Shown here: one piece after another, positions 59,421 through 64,000 of the stretch | Position numbering within the stretch: the stretch's first letter is position 1 | Layout of the letters: each line of letters opens with the position of its first letter | DNA from: Plantago ovata | Lineage: Eukaryota; Streptophyta; Magnoliopsida; Lamiales; Plantaginaceae | DNA length: 64,000 bases | NCBI GenBank assembly: GCA_028274465.1 | Contig: CM051457.1 | Span: forward strand, 68,794,496 to 68,858,495 | Direction of reading: 5' to 3' | Notes under the pieces: generated by a model | The model's database searches: none | Seen by the model: the letters and a program-made list of their open reading frames with translations, nothing else | Told to the model about the DNA's origin: nothing | Translations under genes and position numbers: made by a program

Positions 59421-60722
59421 TGATGAATGTGTATTTTACACTTTCATTTGAGTTTTTTTCACCTATTTTAGCTATCCTCTATGTTAATTTAGCTATATTT
59501 TAGTGCATTTTATTAGAATAGTGTCACATTTCCCTCTAGTTTTTATTTTACAGGTTTTGGTTGAAAAACGAGGATTTCAGGGCAATTATATTGAAGTTGA
59601 CAAGGAATTGGTGTTCCAGAAGCCTATTTGGAGTATCTGAAGGTTTCCGGATAGGATTTGGAGTCTAGGGGTCGAATCTGGAGGTTAGAAGGCCACTAGA
59701 AGTCAGAAACCGAGTCCGAAAAGGGGAACAAATCCAAAAACGCGTCGAAAACGCGGAAATTCTGGAATTTTACTCCCGGGACGTGGGGCGAATCGCCCCA
59801 CACCAGGCGAGTCGCCCGGTGTGTGGGGCCCTTCGCCCCACACAAATTCGAAGCCTATATATAGTTTCTCATTTTTTCTCCGAAATTCATACTTTTCCAG
59901 ACCTATTCTCTCACCTTTCTCTGTAGTTTTAGGTAGGAACTTCCCAGAGCCTGTTCTGGGGGTTCATAGCTTAGGAGACACTTTTCATAGCAGTTTGGAG
60001 CTTGTAAGATCGCGATTCTTCGGAGACTGACAACCTTCGATAACATTGTATCTTACAGTTTATTCTACTTATTTTTATATATATCTTTCAACATGTTTTC
60101 TTCTACGATTTCTGTTGATTGCCTGACAACTATGAGTAGCTAAACTTATCGTTGGTGATAGTATGTGAATTCTTAGCGAAGGGTTGATAATTATGCTAAT
60201 GGCTATATCGCGCATTATACTCCGTGTTATTACTTTATTTCTTTGATCTAGCGGAACCTATATCTTCGTATGTTGATTAATTATTGCACACAATTGGACC
60301 ATAGTCTTCGACCTATGCATATCTATATCTTCGTAGTGTTGAATAATTACGGAACACAATTGGACAATAGTGTTTGACTTATCAGAATCAATACCTTCGT
60401 AGTGTGTGATAATTGCAACAGGACAATTTATTGATCAAAGATCTCCATGCAAAACCGAGGAATTTACGCATGATTATTAACCCGTTATGCTTTGAAGGAC
60501 CATACTATCACCAATCTCCATTATCTGTTAAAAAACCTTTGCTACACCGTCTGTTGTTTTTATATTCTAAATTAGATTTGATAAAGCTAGTTATAGTCCT
60601 TAGAGAACGACACTCGAGGTCATTCTACTACTACACTACGGTTTTCGTTGTAGTTGTGAATTGCCTTTGGCTAAATAACAAATTTATTTGCTTGATCCGG
60701 AAATGACAATCCCGCGTTATCA
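59421..60722 (+). repeat. 3' LTR of the inner gypsy-type element
   Basis: 1302 bp, very close to the 5' LTR. Near 59774 it lacks 13 bases of the first GC palindrome present in the 5' LTR, and near 59740 it has a 12-base insertion (ACGCGTCGAAAACGCGG against ACGCGG). Confidence 0.92.
59774..59843 (+). repeat. GC-palindrome cluster upstream of the LTR TATA box (3' LTR)
   Basis: Same cluster as in the 5' LTR but one palindrome shorter. Confidence 0.85.
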
Positions 60723-61452
60723 AGCACAAACTTTACGAAAAAGGAAAACAAACTCACAACACTCAAAATAGAAAAACAAGTCATATTGACAGCATAACCC
60801 CCTCCCCAAACCTATTCGTTAGAATAGGTTTCAAACAAAGGATCACACAATCTCACACTACCTCCTTCCTAGGCATTTAGCAATCTCAAAGCAAGGTGAA
60901 GACTTGTTTCCTCTTAGGTACATAATTACACGGGAAAACAACCACAAGACTCTAACATGCATCATCTTATTATAAAGGCCTTCGTGAACCGCAGTAGAGA
61001 AAACACCACTAAGTGATGTCGAGACTACCAAGCTTAACTAAGTGCATATATAAATGTGACAAGCCAAGCGAGAAAAACCTCAAACAAATTCATAGAGATG
61101 AAACGCATTGTCAAAGGTCATAACTAGTTAATCTACCCAATAAAAAAGTTCAAAAAAAATTGGCAATATACTCCACACAAAAACATGCAAAACTATACTA
61201 GGATGAATGTAGTGTATGCAACTAAATACTAAGAAAGCGGTAAACGTGCAAATGCAAACAAAGTACAAGATACCATACTCAACATCATAAAGCCAAACAA
61301 TACTTAACATCATGGTTCACATCCCATCCCCCCTCATGAAACTCAAGCTAGTCCTTAGCAAAAGAGAATGAGTAAATAAAAAGTGATACTAGATGTTACC
61401 GAATGGTTTGGCCTCGGTCGGCTGAGTATACAAGAATGGACTTGTGAAAAGA

Positions 61453-62818
61453 CTAATTATTAGGATCGTAATCCCCATAATAGTCCCTCCACATGTCAGA
61501 CAGAAGATCATTAGATTGCTGTAGGGCCTCCTGTTGGTGACGGATTAGCTGTTGCTGCTCCCACATTATCTCTCTCTCATTCCGGCGATGCTCCTCAGCT
61601 ATCTCCCAATCACGGTTGCGTTGGGCAATGTATTCATCAAGATTATGTTGCAACCCTTGGACAGATGTGGTCAAGGCTGCAACACTAGCATCAACTCTAC
61701 GGAAACGGTCATCGAGGTAGGCCCGAAAATCAGAGAAGTCAATACCTCTAGACCCATGTGGTGCATGTGGCGGTCGACGAACAGAAGGAATACCAGGAAT
61801 AGGAACTCGGCCAGCTCCATCATCAGTATCCATAGCATCCTCATCTTCCTCATCATCATTATCATCATCAGAATCACTCTGTCGAAGGGAAGCCACAACA
61901 TCAGCAGCAGCAGCCGTGGGGTTCTTCATACGATACCTATTCAATTGCACATCAATAGTTGAAGGGGAAAGAGCCGCGACCTCAAAATCCCCCTCAACAA
62001 TGTCCTCAACCCCATGGTATTTGCAATAAGCCGTGATGAAACTTGGAAAAATGAAGGGCTTCTTCTTCTTCTCCCAATGACGCTCGTATTCTTCATACAT
62101 GATCTTTCCGATGTCTATACGATGCTTGCCCAACAAGCAGTAGAGGAGCTCAGCATAGTTCGGCTGAATCCATGTGTCATTCTTCCTAGGGATCAGGTTG
62201 AAAATATAAAACTTCATAACCACCTTAGCCTCAAGACTAAGGTCACTCTGATGAATCCGTCCTGGTTGTGCCCCGGTTTCTGGAAACACATATTCCCTGT
62301 TGCAATCACATCTGTGATATCATTTCCAATCCCCCTAGTAGCCCTCGAATACACATAAGAATTGTCACTTCCGGTGAACTCCCATTCCCCCATATGAATA
62401 AAATTAGAAATTGAGGCAGGAGTCCATGGCACGATTATGCCTCTAACAAGAACACCCTCCTTCTCTTCAAGATCCGTATAGCCAACATAAAACTCATGGA
62501 GGAGGCTCTTATCATACCCTTGAAACGGTTGGAAGTAAACCAACCCCAATTCCTCTTCTTTGCCAAACGAGAGAGCACCTCGTAACCCGGTCGGTTAGCA
62601 TGACCGTCTGGAATTTCAATCCTTCTATCAGGAATGGTCGATCGTCCACCTTGAGCAAGCTCTGCTTGGAGCCTCAAACGGACGTCGATCGCAGAAAGTG
62701 ACAACTCAAATAACTCACGGGAAGGTTGGGAGCTTGAAGCTGCCCCCTTGCCCTTCTTGCTCTTAGACGAGCCAGCTTTCTTCTTGTCACGTGGTGGCAT
62801 GGTACCTACAAGTAGCAA
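61453..62818 (-). pseudogene. Putative plant transposon protein carried by the outer gypsy-type element, with two frameshifts
   Basis: It starts at about 62800 (MPPRDKKKAGSSKSKKGKG) with a Lys/Ser-rich head. The domain SLLHEFYVGY, VRGIIVPWTP, ISNFIHM and, further on, WIQPNYAELLYCLLGKHRID resembles the 'putative plant transposon protein' family found in gypsy elements. It is followed by an acidic Asp/Glu run and a coiled-coil tail rich in Gln and Arg, ending at 61453. The frame changes near 62550 and near 62290, so the copy is broken. A function is not established; such ORFs lie outside gag-pol in these elements. Confidence 0.65.
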
Positions 62819-63601
62819 TTAGTATCTTGTACAACATAAAACAGATTCATGCATATGCAAATGCAAGAGTGAAACAAACGAGTGATAACATCAACAATCG
62901 TACTCCTCAAAACCTCCATGTCTAATCTAGCCACTTCTAGAACTAAAATACAACACACCAACATATCTTAGACATGTAACATATCACATTAAGCTCATGC
63001 TAGACAACAAATAGCCTTAAATCATAAGGCTCAAATCATACCATAGTAGCAAAAAATCTAGCATCAAAAATCCTCAAACTCATCAATCATGGGGTTCCCT
63101 CAATCATGCGTTCTACCATCATGTCCATCATTATCATATCAATAAGCACACCCATAGACATGGAATGAAAGGAAAAGAAACAATGCACATTAAGACATAG
63201 ACATCTAGTGGGCAAAATTCTCAAACCAACAAACCAAGCATAATTGAACATGTAATAGATAGTGAATAACGTTTCTAATCACACAAACAATCAACACATA
63301 CATCATATAAGCTCAATTGAAGCATAAATCAAAAAAACCCCCAAATTTGAAAAATTAGGGTTCATGTGAAGTCACCTCAGATCCGAAGAATGAATGAACT
63401 AGGATGAAATTTGTTCGGATGGAATGAAAGAGCACGTAATGGGCTTCGATTGAAGCTAAAGAACACAAAATTTGATGGAGAATTGAAGGTTTTATGTAAG
63501 ATGGAAGATTTTTTGAGTTTTTGGGAGTTTTGGAGTAAGAGGGTGGAAGGAGATGGAAGAATGAGGGAGGAAGGGAGAAATCCCGTAGCTTTATGGTCTG
63601 A

Positions 63602-63722
63602 GCACGGGGGGCGATTCGCCCCGTGTGTGGGTCGAATCGCCCCCCATTGCCAGAGAGCCTGAAACTCTCTGGCGATGTGGGGCGAATCGCCCTCCATTCG
63701 CCCCCCACCTCCAGAGGTGGGG
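63602..63722 (-). repeat. GC-palindrome cluster in the outer element
   Basis: It contains GGGGGGCGATTCGCCCC, GGGGCGAATCGCCC, an AGAGAGCCTGAAACTCTCT hairpin and CCTCCAGAGG in about 120 bp, the same palindrome class as in the LTRs. Confidence 0.8.
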
Positions 63723-64000
63723 AGACGAAATTTTTCCGAAAAAGTTCAGTTTTTATCCCCAAAACCATTTTCCTCACTAAAAGCACTCGAAAAATTTCAC
63801 TCAAACATAAACATAAGCACAAAACATCACTTAAACTAACAAATTCACATAAATAAATACAAATTGTTCAATGTATGAATGCAATGCAATGCAATAAAGC
63901 GATAAAAACTTCGGGTTGCCTCCCAGACAGCGCCATTGTTTATAAAGTCTCTGACTCGACTTCTTCTTGCTCTTTAGTTCTTGTTCTTGAGGGTACTAGA

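Larger units (their letters stand above)
55016..60722 (+). mobile_element. Ty3/gypsy-type non-autonomous element (inner), complete, 5707 bp
   Basis: LTRs at 55016-56320 and 59421-60722. AGCAC flanks both ends (55011-55015, 60723-60727). A primer-binding site TGGCGCCGTTGCCGGGGA follows the 5' LTR at 56324, and a purine tract (GGTTTGGGGAG) precedes the 3' LTR. The interior encodes a gag-like protein only. No protease, reverse transcriptase or integrase motif was found, so movement must depend on proteins made elsewhere. Confidence 0.92.
53022..64000 (-). mobile_element. Ty3/gypsy-type LTR element (outer), 5' end beyond window, interrupted at 55011-60727
   Basis: On the minus strand its 3' LTR is 53022-54226, preceded by a purine tract (GGTTTGGGGAGTT). 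The internal region continues at 54227-55010 and resumes at 60728. It carries the putative transposon-protein frames (61453-62818) and a GGCGCTGTCTGGGAGGCAAC segment at about 63917-63936, a phrase common near the end of pol in plant Athila-like elements. The 5' LTR and any gag-pol lie past position 64000. The family is the same as the inner element, shown by the LTRs and 3' internal region. Confidence 0.75.

Overview
The window is nuclear DNA of a dicot-like flowering plant. It is AT-rich, its genes have many small introns with GT..AG borders, and it holds plant-specific families (B3/REM transcription factors, a GRF zinc-finger protein, an NRT1/PTR transporter relic) and plant LTR retrotransposons. 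I cannot name the species. There are no rRNA genes, CRISPR arrays or bacterial features.

Layout. (1) 1-6983: a degenerate Ty1/copia element on the + strand with a hairpin-rich leader. Its 3' LTR ends inside a B3 gene. (2) 6995-31890: a cluster of eight REM-like B3 genes on alternating strands (7.0-8.5 kb -, 10.3-11.7 -, 14.4-16.6 +, 18.4-19.5 -, 20.2-22.2 +, 23.0-24.6 -, 26.4-29.3 +, 30.3-31.9 -), plus one GRF zinc-finger gene (17.4-17.9 kb +). The intact B3 genes share one plan: a short first exon, an exon with the N-terminal B3 domain, a variable set of small phase-1 linker exons, an exon ending in a hydrophobic Tyr-Val-Leu-like motif, and a last exon with the C-terminal B3 domain. Several show local duplication (promoter, first exon or linker exon) or a frameshift, so the cluster looks like a fast birth-and-death family. 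(3) 33486-39239: a large minus-strand gene whose product joins an acidic/basic tail made of nine symmetric mini-exons, a DUF1985/plant-mobile-domain-like region, a long coiled coil and a damaged Ulp1 (C48) protease-like domain. (4) 40170-45564: a young, complete Ty1/copia element on the - strand with 508-bp LTRs and a TGCAC target duplication. (5) 45565-52380: MITEs, a truncated NPF (NRT1/PTR) gene with a Mutator-type element in its first intron, and mostly unrecognised DNA. (6) 52396-53020: a two-part higher-order tandem repeat. (7) 53022-64000: a minus-strand Ty3/gypsy-type element broken by a + strand member of the same family (55016-60722, AGCAC duplication). These two carry different coding cargo (gag versus a putative plant transposon protein) and share GC-rich palindromes next to the LTR TATA box.

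The B3 genes probably encode nuclear DNA-binding proteins. Their targets cannot be read from the sequence. Exon borders below were set by hand from splice consensus, reading-frame phase and agreement among the paralogues. For seven of the eight B3 genes the full exon set was summed; six of those sums are multiples of three and the seventh is one base over, which fits the frameshift seen in it.
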